From contig CM035431.1 of NCBI GenBank assembly GCA_020310875.1, positions 15,667,767-15,731,766 of the forward strand: a stretch of 64,000 nt of DNA, written 5' to 3'. This stretch comes from Ceratopteris richardii (taxonomy: Eukaryota; Streptophyta; Polypodiopsida; Polypodiales; Pteridaceae). A model generated the notes under the pieces. It was not told where the DNA came from, made no database searches, and was given only the letters and a program-made list of their open reading frames with translations. Within the stretch, counting starts at the first letter, position 1, and each line of letters starts with the position of its first letter. Shown here in pieces: positions 1 to 10,913 of this stretch. Both the position numbers and the translations under genes were made by a program.

Positions 1-18
1 GACTCACGAGGGGGGAGT
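1..18 (+). other. Polypurine tract of an element entering from outside the window
   Basis: The first bases carry a run of six G followed by AG, directly before a TGTTGAC terminus. In copia elements this purine run primes plus-strand DNA synthesis immediately upstream of the 3' LTR. It implies that the internal region of a plus-strand element lies left of the window. Confidence 0.6.
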
Positions 19-592
19 GTTGACAAGCAAGGTCAAGTGCAAGCATAGAATCACATCAGGGAAGTGGACACACAAGAAGAAGGAGAATGTAGGGAGCTCT
101 AAGAAGCACATGTCAAATTTTCAAAAGAAATCCCTATAAAAATAGTGATTTGTATCACTAAAAACCATTTTAAATACCATTTTCCATTTTTGTAACTCCA
201 TTTTGTTCAAGCCGAGGAGTCCTCAAGCTTGAGGATTATTAGAAGTATCACCCTGCCAATTTTCATAATTTTTAGACTCCGTTTGAGCCCCCAAATAAGC
301 CATGGAACCTAATTTTTAACTAGGTCAAACACTAGATCTGGAGAGGGCCAAAACCACCCAAAAAAAACTATAAAAAGGGCTGGAGATTTCATTTTTGGGG
401 TTATCTTGTTGTAGATTTGAGCTTTGTAAGAGAACTCTTTTGTAATTGAAGTCCTTCCATTGTTCCACTCTTTGTCCTGGCCTTGTGCACGTGTGTGTCT
501 ATGTGTGTGCATGCTTGTGTGCATTCACTCACACACTTGTGCCATCACTTGCTCACAGTCTTCATACCGGTCCTCATGTCTCTGTGGATTGA
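19..592 (+). repeat. 3' LTR of a plus-strand LTR retrotransposon
   Basis: This block starts TGTTGACAAGC directly after the polypurine tract. It contains a TATA box (CTATAAAAAGGG, about 369-380) and a TG-rich stretch at about 489-535, and it stops near a ...GATTGACA end, after which minus-strand reverse transcriptase sequence begins. The start is clear. The end is inferred from the CA terminus and the onset of foreign coding sequence. The other LTR is outside the window, so no target-site duplication can be checked. Confidence 0.6.
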
Positions 593-604
593 CATTTATG
601 AGGT

Positions 605-1992
605 GAATCTCCTCACGTTGGTACTTGGCATTATGCTAGAGTGACAAAAGCCCATCCTTTTGTTGTAGCTAATGCAACAAATGTTCTGGCAGTAGACATT
701 TTGGCTATAGGGCTGAATGTTTGCTCATAATCAATGCGATATGTTTGTGCATATCCTTTGGCCACCAATCATGCTATGTACCTACTTATGCTACCATCAG
801 GATTGTGCTTTACCTTGTAAACCCACTTACAGCCTATGGATTTCTTTCCTTATGGCAATGACACCAGCTTCCATGTATCGTTTCTAGAAAGGGCAGCCAT
901 CTCCTCATCCATAGATTTTTCCCAAATTGAATTTCCAACTTCATCTTCAAAACAAGAAGGTTTAGCATCTTGTATTACCTTGGTCATGTACGCACAATGA
1001 CGAGCCATATAACTATCATATGTCAATCATTGCACAGAATTTTGCATCCTCCCAGATCTTCTTGGTCGTGAGTCACTTCCCCTTGTATCATCAGCATGTG
1101 CCCTTCTGACTGCTGGAGTCTTCACAGAGGGCAATCCAAGTTCCTTATCAAGTCTCTTTTCTGAACCCCTTGAATCTCCATCAATGTCTTCAAAACCTAT
1201 AGATGTTTTACTACCAGCAAAAAGCTTTTCTTTACCTTTCTTTGATGCAGTTGATGAATTTGCTAGACTATAATTTCCACATAATCTTCCACTCCAAGGA
1301 TTTGAGTTGGAACTAGTGCTTGGTGACACATCTGGTCCACTCAAAACTTGAGATTCTACACTTGATATTTCAGCATTTTCTTTGGCATCTGCATAGAAGC
1401 TTGATATTTCATCAAACACCACATCTCTGCTTACCTTCACTTATCATGTGAGTGGGTTATAACATTTATACCGCTTTTGCTCAAGGGAGTATCCAATGAA
1501 GATACATTTTTTCTACTTTTGGATCAAGATTCCTCCTCAACTCATCTGAAACATGTACATATGCAATAAATCCAAACACTTTTTTATAAGTTTGGATTTT
1601 TACCTGTAAACTTTTGTTTATGTATAACTTGATGTAGAGCAGCAGTCAGAGTTTTGTTCATGATGTATACATCAATATGCATAGCTTCTGCCCAATAACA
1701 ACGAGGCATATTCTTCTCAGCCATCAAAGCTCTTGCTATTTCTGCAATATGTCTATTTTTGCATTCAGCAATGCCATTCTATTGTGGTGTGTACCTGCAT
1801 GAAAACTGATGTTGAATTCCATGACTTTTAAGAAAGTTGCTAAACTCATTTGACATGTATTCACCTCCTCTATCAGACCTTAATATCTAAATATACTTTC
1901 ATGTTTGCTTTTCGACCATATCCTTAATGGCAATCAATGAAAGTAACATAGATGTGGTCTTTGTAGGACCCCGAACCTCTGTATGTACTATT
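605..1992 (-). pseudogene. Element I integrase/reverse transcriptase part (degenerate)
   Basis: On the minus strand, 1992 to about 1450 is a broken integrase core starting at VHTEVRGP, where the first Asp of DDE has become Glu. A longer open stretch (1440-1027, 137 codons) starts MKVSRDVVFDE, the usual integrase-to-RT linker motif, and ends with PRRSGRMQNS, the Ser/Arg-rich linker before RT. From about 1020 to 620 the RT N-terminus is recognisable (YAQTYRIDYEQTFSPIAK). Beyond about 620 the similarity fades. It is not functional. Confidence 0.75.
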
Positions 1993-2900
1993 TGTTGGAA
2001 CATCAAGCTTACAATATTCTTGAGGTGGATTTGATCTACATCAAAGGCTATCTTGTCGAAAGAATATCCGTTGGAGAGTTCTTTTTCTTATGCTCATTTG
2101 TTGTAATTTTTGAGAGATTTTTGATGGTTTATTTACCGTTGTAAAAGCCTTGAGCTTTACACATATAAAGGTAGAAATATAGAGCCCAAATGACACGAAT
2201 TTGTGGTGGTTGAAGTTGCATTCAATCAAGCAATTAAATCACCTAAAAGTAGATCAAACTAGATCTCACTTTTCTTAGATTGTAGGAAAGTGAATTGATT
2301 CCCTCCAACAACCATTCCCACCTTCATTTGAATTCAAATTTCACTTGTAGAAGTCTTGGAACACTCCTAGAGTCTATACAAAGACCTGAAATCACTTGTA
2401 CATTACATGGAAGCAATATACATACACTTGTGACCATCATTGTCTTGCTCCTTCAATTCTCTTCATCATCTTCTTCGCCAACAGTAATCTTGCATAGGCT
2501 ATTGCTCTCTCTCTAGAGCCTGAAATTGAGTGCAAGATGGCTCATTGGAAAGGTATAATTGTCTAGTTTATGCTTATAAATTATCAAAGCATTTGGTTCA
2601 ACAGACTGGGAGAAATCTGAGTTTTTCTATCTCGGGGTCAATCTCTGCATATTCCTGAAAAATAGGAAGTACCACCGGTGAATGTCGCATTCATTCCTAT
2701 AGCATATTTTTCTTATTCCTTATACTTTTGTGCATTGCATACACTCAACTCTATGTGTATCACTCTCATAAAAGGATTTTTTCTAATTGTAATCACGCTG
2801 GTCACTATGGGCATTTGAACTTTGTTGTCTCTTCCATTGATAGTAAGTTTTTGAGCTAGTCGATCCACGAACCTATTTGTTTTGTATCGACTCATTCTCT
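1993..2900 (+). repeat. A1 5' LTR, truncated by element X
   Basis: This is collinear with the A2 LTR read on its own strand, from TGTTGGAACATCAAGC to about the CGACTCATTCTC motif, where X begins. The last part of the LTR (in A2 a further run through GATGCTCC to TTTCA) is missing here. An ORF at 2295-2516 lies within the LTR and is only a chance reading frame. Confidence 0.8.
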
Positions 2901-4392
2901 TGTTGGAAGTGAGGTAGGCCCTTAGGCTCATGTCACAGGTCCATGGTTCCATAGTTCCAGTCATGTACAACATTAATTCCAGCAATCTTCCATATTGACA
3001 AAACATGAACATTCCACAACTTAATCATTGAGATGATGAGATAAAGATAGAGAAAGAATAGACGACATGTGTAAGGTGTTACGTAAGCCATCGCTTACTC
3101 ATAGTATCATATATACCAATGTTCAATGTGCAATGTGGGAGCAAAACTCTCAACCATTCTATGTGATGAGAAATGGATGAATGAGTGAATGTACAATGTA
3201 ACAAACATATTCAGATGTGTGGGCAGTAATCTGAATATACATGAGATGTGTGACCTTATAGGTTATAGAAGAGTGAATATGAGTGACTGAAAGAGGAAGG
3301 ATCAGTGTGAACAGAAATCCTCAAACTCATGTGAACACACCTTCTCAAACACCTCATAAAATATGCATAAAGCATATACGTACTGTTTCTCTTGTACCTA
3401 TGCCGAATAGGACTCCTTGTGATATGAACGCCACGGCTTCCATAAACTTTAAGTAGTACCTGTGTGCATAAAGAGAATATGTACCTGAATACTTAACATA
3501 AGATGTGAATCTTATGTTAATCTCCATCTAATGTCTTTGAAGTAGCCCGACATCTTCTTGTAGAAGACAATCTTCAACCTAATATCTTCCTGTAGAAGAT
3601 AATCTTCAAAATCATGTAGATGGTCCCATCCAATGTCTTTGAAGTAGCCAGACATCTTCTTGTAGAAGATAATCTTCAACCTAACATCTTCCTGTAGAAG
3701 ATGATCTTCAAATACATCAGGTAGATGGGCGATCCTCACCATCAAGCTGCTAATAATCAAGTCTTCTTGCCATGAACAAGAGATGACCTCCTCTCCATGA
3801 GCTAGAGTGTGAGCACACCCTTCATCTTCTCCAAGAAGAATCATTAAGAAGAACTCCATAGCTGCTCCTCAACATGCTTCAAGTTAGCACCATGGCTGCC
3901 CCATGTGCTAGAAGAAACACCACCTCTACTGAGGTCCAAGCTTCCAAAGCTTGTGTTGATATTGGTGAAGGATGAAAGATAATGACGCCAATACTCTTCT
4001 TATATAGTTTTGTGTAACTTTGAAAAGCTCATAATAAAGCTAATAAAGCTACGATCTGTGATCGCTTCTAATAAAGCATACGATCAATACGATCGCAATG
4101 AATCTAGAAAACACAACGGATTGCGTTCGCGCTCGTCCGTCAATTTTAGCCAAAAGCAAACGCTAAAATCTTCTATTTTCCACGCGCTGTCGGCGATGGG
4201 AATCAATCCCTGGTGGGAGATTTGGGAGGATAACGACCTATCCACGCCACCAAGGCTCTAGTGTGTACAAGATGTGAGTTTGACAATTACACATGCTGTT
4301 ACTCGGCCGTCCGCTTGAGGGAGTATAAAAGCTTGTACACATCCTGTAAACTCTGGATAGAATGGACCAATAGGAACATTGTTTTTCCAACA
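2901..4392 (-). repeat. X 3' LTR (about 1.49 kb)
   Basis: This runs TG...CA on the minus strand. A minus-strand TATA box (CTATATAAGAAGAG) lies at about 3994-4006. Downstream of it on that strand is an open stretch (3859-3512, 115 codons) made of a duplicated module with LLQED and FYKKMSGYFKDI motifs. A 12-bp perfect hairpin with a GTGA loop sits at 3493-3520. No known protein domain is recognisable. Confidence 0.7.
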
Positions 4393-6102
4393 ATCCCCCC
4401 TGCAATGTCATATTGGTACAATCTGGGCTGGATCTGCAATCTGTCACAAACTGCAAACTATCACAAGCTTCAAATAGCCTGTCACAAGCTTCAAGCTTGT
4501 ACTTCTGATACTTCAGAAAAAGTCTTCTTCAAAACTGAAATTGACTTTCCTTCAAAAAATCTGAACTTGCTGAATATGAACCATAATACTTGAGAAAATA
4601 TGCAAACTAGATATCCAATAGTGTTCTTATCAAGCAATCACTGCTTGACAACAAATATAGCATGAACTATCTCTGAACCTGCTATCTCTTGTCTTCAAAA
4701 ACGTGAAAACATACACTGGGATCCACATATTTTCATTTACCTTCCAAAAGGATTTCTCAACGTACTTCTGCTGTGTCATGTAAATACACTAAAAATCAAG
4801 AACTGAATCCTGGAACCTGTGACTGTCAACTCACAACGTAGTGTATTATGAACACTGCTGGTTCATCTCTGACTGTACTCAAGTCATGTCAACTCATCTC
4901 AATTGAAATCAACTGAAATCAATTGAAATATGAGTAAAAAAATCTATGATGTCATCATGTCTTCATCCTTTAAATCCTTCATACCTCTTTCCTTCAGAAC
5001 TTGGTATAAACATATATGTGCGCACTTCTGAAATATACCTCTCTGAAATATCAAGCTTCTCTTCAATAGAAATCTGGAACCTTCTCCTGAACAGGAACAT
5101 CCTAACAGGAACTTTCTCCAAACATTCTCCTTCTTCCTTCTTCTTTCAAAGCTGGAACATAAAGAGAACCTGACAAAGGAAATATAGGAATACCTGAAAT
5201 AGGAATACCTGTAGGTATGACTCTACATTCTTTTACATATGGCTTGAAAATAAGTCTTCATGTTTCATCACCTCCTGGATGACTTAACACTAGTATCCAA
5301 AATTCTTCAAATATATCAAACTTTATGAAATGTGGAACGTCTTCCTTCATAAATCTGATGTTCAGTGATCAATACCTGTATCTGAAACAAAATCTCTGAA
5401 CCCTTTTTTTATTAGCACTGCAGTTGCTAATAACTTTCACTGTAGGTCTTCAGCTTCCCATATTATAGAATAAGGTTAGCTGATAAAACCTTGCTGAAAG
5501 CATTTTAGGATTCATACCCTTCTGCACATAACAAGTATTTCTATCTCTTTGCAACACAAATCTGATAGAATCTGAATCTTTGACTTACTTCTCCAATGTT
5601 AAGAATCTTCACAAACAAAGGATAGACAATTGAATCATAAATACTCAAGATCATGCAAGATCTATCCAAGATCAATGATCTCTCCTGTGTAGAATCTGCT
5701 CTCATCAAACCTTCATGACTGAATGTTTGATTTACTTCCTGAATGTCTCCAAGTGTCCATGCTTCTCAAAAAGTTGTAAAACTTTTCTTCAAACAAATCA
5801 TTCAAGGAATCTGCAACTCCTACTTGAAATATAAGTGGACAAACTTCTCACCTTGAGAACTCCAAAAGCTGCAAGTTGATACCTCATAACTTTCATATTT
5901 TTTCTCGGGTGAAATGTGATAGTACCTGCTTGATTTTCTTTTGGCTAACTCCACTTTTCAATCAAGTGATAGGATCTAATGGAACACCTTTTTGAATACA
6001 AGCATGTATCCAAAAAATCAAGACAATCATAGAAAGTAGATTCTTCAACTGACTGGTACATCAACAAGATTCTGAATTTTCTGAAGTTTTCTGAAAATAC
6101 TG
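4393..6102 (-). other. X internal region, PPT side, non-coding
   Basis: This is AT-rich, with many CTGAA-type words. No ORF above 75 codons resembles a protein. Immediately next to the LTR is the polypurine tract (minus strand GCAGGGGGGAT, 4393-4402). The region ends at the left breakpoint of the inversion. Confidence 0.6.
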
Positions 6103-7592
6103 AATGTTGTACATGACTGGAACTATGGAACCATGGACCTGTGACATGAGCCTAAGGGCCTATCTCACTTCCAACATTTGGTATCAGAGCACTAAGGTTT
6201 TGGTTACAGAACTTTAGATCTTTGGCATCAATGCATTAAGGCTCATTCATAATCCCAGGTTCCTAGAATTCCAGATTTACAACATATAATTTAAAAGAAT
6301 CTTCTAACATTTGACATTTGACATACACACTTAATCTAGATGAGTAGAGATTTGAGAATTAGACAATTCAGTTACATGTGTATTCATCAGTGTGGAGTAT
6401 GAAGTTGATGATCTGTTAGCAGCCGAATATTTTTGGAAGAGTATGCAAATACTTTACAAAAGTATTGTTTGAAGACCCAGACTTGATGAAGAGAAGACTA
6501 CTTCAAATTCAAGGAAGAACAATGGTTTAGAGAAGATGAAGAAATCAGATCAACATCAAATCACAGGTATCAGTTTCTACTATCGGATTATCATTTGCAG
6601 GTCATATCTTAGAAGAGCAGTTATGAAGAGATTTGAAGAAATTCAAGGATTGCTTTTATACGCTTTCATCATTTGAAAGTTAAAGGCTACATCGAAACAG
6701 GTATCTAGAGGTTTTTCTAGAGAGTTTTTGAGAAATCTCTTTCATGGCAAGAAAGTTCATCTAAGAAGACAAGCGCAGAGATGAGATGAGTTTTGTTTTC
6801 AGCCAATTTTCTGTTGTAAGTTGGTTGGATATCAAGGTACAAATGTATCTAGAGAAGGTAACTCTAGAAGGGCAATTCATCATTCAGACAATGATTGGTG
6901 AATTTAGTCATTTCAGACATTTGAAGCAGAATTTTGATTCAGAGATATGAGGAGATGATAAAACATGTTTCTATATTCAACTTCCATTTATATACCATGT
7001 TTGTTTTATCTCTTACTCTTAGCATTAGAGGAAGAGAAAAGTTCAGTTGAAGAAGTCAAGAGTGTTTGCTACTTCAAGATGAAGAGAACAAAAGGTATGG
7101 AAGAGAAGTTTGAAGATGTTGACATCATCAGGTGGAAGAAAGATGCAGAAAAAGAAAGTCCATCATTTCCAAAAGAAAAGTAAGGCTTCCTTTTCTCATA
7201 TATTTTCCATATACTTTTCCTATTTTATCCTCTACACCCAAAGACAAGTCTACGAGAACATCTTGTTTAAAGAAGAAGCAGTTTCTTGTTTTGCATTACA
7301 CTTGGTCATGATTTAGTAGATTTGACAAAGAATTGCATTGAGAGAAAGAAAAGCAGCAGATATATGTTTTAAACTCATATATGTATGAGTTATGTTTTAG
7401 TTGAAGCTTTTAAGCAGGCAGCTTATATGTTCCCTCAAAGAATTCTTGGAGTGTCAATACAGAGCTACTTGGTATATGACAAGTTGCAGAGAAGTATATT
7501 TCTTCTTTATCTAACTCTTGAGGTAAAAGAGTTTTTTGTAGCAGATGTTGAAGACTTGGGTTGAGGTTTTATGTTTGGAAAAGGTTACCTCA
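6103..7592 (+). other. Inverted 5' part of X: LTR tail, PBS and leader
   Basis: Bases 6103-6176 are the reverse complement of 2901-2974, the LTR end. They are followed by a 2-base spacer and a PBS, TGGTATCAGAGC (6179-6190). About 1.4 kb of non-coding leader, reading plus, follows to 7592. At 7593 the LTR resumes at the base equivalent to 2979. The LTR terminus missing from the right-hand copy is therefore exactly what is found inverted here, which identifies one inversion with loss of about 4 bp. Confidence 0.75.
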
Positions 7593-9164
7593 CCAGCAAT
7601 CTTCCATATTGACAAAACATGAACATTCCACAACTTAATCATTGAGATGATGAGATAAAGATAGAGAAAGAATAGACGACATGTGTAAGGTGTTACGTAA
7701 GCCATCGCTTACTCATAGTATCATATATACCAATGTTCAATGTACAATGTGGGAGCAAAACTCTCAACCATTCTATGTGATGAGAAATGGATGAATGAGT
7801 GAATGTACAATGTAACAAACATATTCAGATGTGTGGGCAGTAATCTGAATATACATGAGATGTGTGACCTTATAGGTTATAGAAGAGTGAATATGAGTGA
7901 CTGAAAGAGGAAGGATCAGTGTGAACAGAAATCCTCAAACTCATGTGAACACACCTTCTCAAACACCTCATAAAATATGCATAAAGCATATACGTACTGT
8001 TTCTCTTGTACCTATGCCGAATAGGACTCCTTCTGATATGAACGCCACGGCTTCCATAAACTTTAAGTAGTACCTGTGTGCATAAAGAGAATATGTACCT
8101 GAATACTTAACATAAGATGTCTATTCTTTCTCTAATGTAAGAATAGACGACATGTGTAAGGTGTTACGTAAGCCATCGCTTACTCATAGTATCATATATA
8201 CCAATGTTCAATGTACAATGTGGGAGCAAAACTCTCAACCATTCTATGTGATGAGAAATGGATGAATGAGTGAATGTACAATGTAACAAACATATTCAGA
8301 TGTGTGGGCAGTAATCTAAATATACATGAGATGTGTGACCTTATAGGTTATAGAAGAGTGAATATGAGTGACTGAAAGAGGAAGGATCAGTGTGAACAGA
8401 AATCCTCAAACTCATGTGAACACACCTTCTCAAACACCTCATAAAATATGCATAAAGCATATACGTACTGTTTCTCTTGTACCTATGCCGAATAGGACTC
8501 CTTCTGATATGAACGCCACGGCTTCCATAAACTTTAAGTAGTACCTGTGTGCATAAAGAGAATATGTACGTGAATACTTAACATAAGATGTGAATCTTAT
8601 GTTAATCTCCATCTAATGTCTTTGAAGTAGCCCGACATCTTCTTGTAGAAGACAATCTTCAACCTAATATCTTCCTGTAGAAGATAATCTTCAAAATCAT
8701 GTAGATGGTCCCATCCAATGTCTTTGAAGTAGCCAGACATCTTCCTGTAGAAGATAATCTTCAACCTAACATCTTCTTGGAGAAGATGAAGGGTGTGCTC
8801 ACACTCTAGCTCATGGAGAGGAGGTCATCTCTTGTTCATGGCAAGAAGACTTGATTATTGGCAGCTTGATGGTGAGGATCGCCCATCTACATGATGTATT
8901 TGAAGATCATCTTCTACAAGAAGATGTTAGGTTGAAGATTATCTTCTACAAGAAGATGTCTGGCTACTTCAAAGACATTGGATGGGACCATCTACATGAT
9001 TTTGAAGATTATCTTCTACAGGAAGATATTAGGTTGAAGATTGTCTTCTACAAGAAGATGTCGGGCTACTTCAAAGACATTAGATGGAGATTAACATAAG
9101 ATTCACATCTTATGTTAAGTATTCAGGTACATATTCTCTTTATGCACACAGGTACTACTTAAAG
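7593..9164 (-). repeat. X 5' LTR, partly duplicated and folded back
   Basis: Bases 7593-8119 match 2979-3505. Bases 8146-8780 repeat 3050-3695 in the same orientation. From about 8781 to 9164 the sequence runs backwards along about 3850-3435. The two tandem copies meet at a small inverted patch (TCTATTCTTTCTCT, 8120-8133). The TATA-bearing half of the LTR is absent. The plus-strand ORF at 8851-9099 is the 115-codon module of the other LTR, read from the inverted arm. Confidence 0.7.
8532..9164. repeat. Long fold-back palindrome (about 245-bp arms)
   Basis: The left arm is about 8532-8780 and the right arm about 8921-9164, near-perfect reverse complements around a loop of about 140 bp. The outer ends are CTTTAAGTAGTACCTG and its complement. 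Both arms contain the 12-bp GTGA-loop hairpin (8578-8605; 9091-9118). The turn falls in a short self-complementary patch (CATCTTCTTGGAGAAGATG). Transcription through it would give a long double-stranded RNA. Confidence 0.75.
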
Positions 9165-9169
9165 AGAAT

Positions 9170-10895
9170 ATGACGGCTTATCCTTCATGACGGCTTATGA
9201 TCTCATCATGGATGTGTAGACTCCAGACTTCAACATCTTTCTTGGACAACTCTTCAATCAAGAAGTCAACAATAGCATAAAGGAAGGTAACTCTTATCAT
9301 GGTAATTCAACTAGTGCTCTATATACACATAAGAAGGATAAGAAGCAGAAAGGCAAGAAGAAGGAAGAAGATGAAGAAGAGACTTCTCAAGCCAAATTTG
9401 CAAGCAAGAGCAAGTGGAAAGGGAAGAAGAAAGGACCAAAGCAAGGCAAAGCCAAAGGTCAGAATGTTCAACCTTGTGCCAAATGCGATAAGACCAACCA
9501 CACCACTCAGAATTGTTGGTTCAATGGGAAGACCCAGAAAGGAAGTGGAAGAGGTGGATATGGCAACAATAGAGGCAAAGGTGGACACAACTTCAACAGT
9601 AACAATAGAAGCTATAATAGAAGGGACTAAAACAATTATTCAAAAGATCAACCACATGAAGACTCATTGCTTCTTATGAATCTAAGCCATAAAGAAGGTA
9701 AAGAAGATGATCATTTGTTCTACATAGGTTCCGGATGTTCGAATCATGTTGCAGGCAACATTGATCTTCTATCTGATTTGGAAAGTCCAAATCATAGACT
9801 TAAGAAAGCATTGTATGGATTGAAACAAGCTCCTAGAGCTTGGAATTACAGGTTGGTTACATATCTTCAAGATCAAGGGTTCAAAACTAGTAGCGCATCC
9901 TTCTCTATTCATCAAAAAGGATCACAATGAGGCTATCTATCTATGTGTATATGTAGATGATATTATTGTGATAGTTCATGATCTAAATTGCATTCAAAGG
10001 ATCAAGAGACACATGCAAGAGGAGTTCAAAATTAGTGACCTAGGTGAGCTCACATATTTCCTAGGTATGCAGGTGATATATACAGAAGAAGGAATGTATT
10101 TGACTCAAAGAAGATATATTCAGGATCTTCTTCTCAAGTTCAAATGGGGAACACTAATCCTGTAGGTACACCTTTGGAGATGAATCATAAACTAAGTGTT
10201 TATGAAGATGAGAAAACTGAAGACGTTAAAGAGTATCAAAGCTTGGTAGGTAGCTTGATATATGCTACTCATACAAGGACAGACATCTCATATAGTGTGG
10301 GAGTGCTTAGTCAGTTCATGCACTCACCGAGAAGACCACACATGGATGCGGCTAAGAGAGTACTTAAGTATCTCAAAGGTCCAATCAACGAAGGTATATT
10401 CTATCCTTACTCTTCAGATTTGGATATCAAAATCTACTCAGATGCAGATTGGGTAGGAGCTAAGGATGATAGAAAAAGTACATCTAGTTACTTAGCATTT
10501 GCAGGTTCGAAGCTAGTGTCATGGAGTTCCAAGAAGCAACCAACAATTGCTTTATCTCAACTGAAGCAGACTACAGAGGCTTGACCATAGCAACTCAAGA
10601 GGCAGTATGGTTAAAAGCATTGTATATATATTTGGGACTAGTGAGTTCCAAACCTCACATATTTAGAGATAATGTAAGTTCCATGCATCTAGTGGCAAAT
10701 CCTATTTTCCATGCAAGAACCAAGCACATAGAAGTCCATTACCACTTCATCAGGGAAAAGCTCATGGCAAAGGAGATTGACATTTCTTTTGTTCCAACTG
10801 AAAAGCAAGTAGCAGATATGATGACAAAGGCACTTGATGGAGTAAAGCTTTGTAGATTCAAAGCTATGGCAAGTATTCAACCTATCAGAGACTGA
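9170..10895 (+). pseudogene. A1 Gag-Pol remnant with protease fused to reverse transcriptase
   Basis: This starts inside gag at a position equal to A2 residue about 170 and keeps the zinc knuckle (CAKCDKTNHTTQNC). It has a stop before the protease. The protease motif reads FYIGSGCSNHV, so the catalytic Asp is Gly. At about 9799 the sequence jumps from protease to RT (RLKKALYGLKQAPRAW), deleting the integrase and the first part of RT. A 4-base AGAC shared by both parental sites lies at the join. RNase H follows, with a 1-base deletion at about 10556. The end is the TGA after QPIRD. Confidence 0.85.
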
Positions 10896-10913
10896 AGAAT
10901 CAAGCATACTTTA

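Larger units (their letters stand above)
2901..9165 (-). mobile_element. Element X: non-coding LARD-like LTR element, rearranged
   Basis: The 3' LTR on the minus strand is 4392 down to 2901 (TGTTGGAAAAAC... to ...TCACTTCCAACA), with a polypurine tract (GCAGGGGGGAT) at 4393-4402. The internal region is about 3.2 kb without a recognisable protein. A PBS for initiator tRNA-Met (TGGTATCAGAGC, 6179-6190) is present but points the wrong way, because 6103-7592 is inverted together with the first 74 bp of the second LTR. That second LTR (7593-9164) is itself duplicated and folded back. Large LTRs plus a non-coding interior fit a LARD-type non-autonomous element. It sits in the A1 5' LTR. Confidence 0.7.

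Noticed and set aside
2901..6176. A DNA transposon with 74-bp terminal inverted repeats (2901-2974 and 6103-6176).
   Set aside because: The right repeat is followed by a tRNA-Met PBS and the LTR missing its first 78 bases appears at 7593. An inversion inside an LTR element explains all parts; no transposase or target duplication fits the transposon idea.
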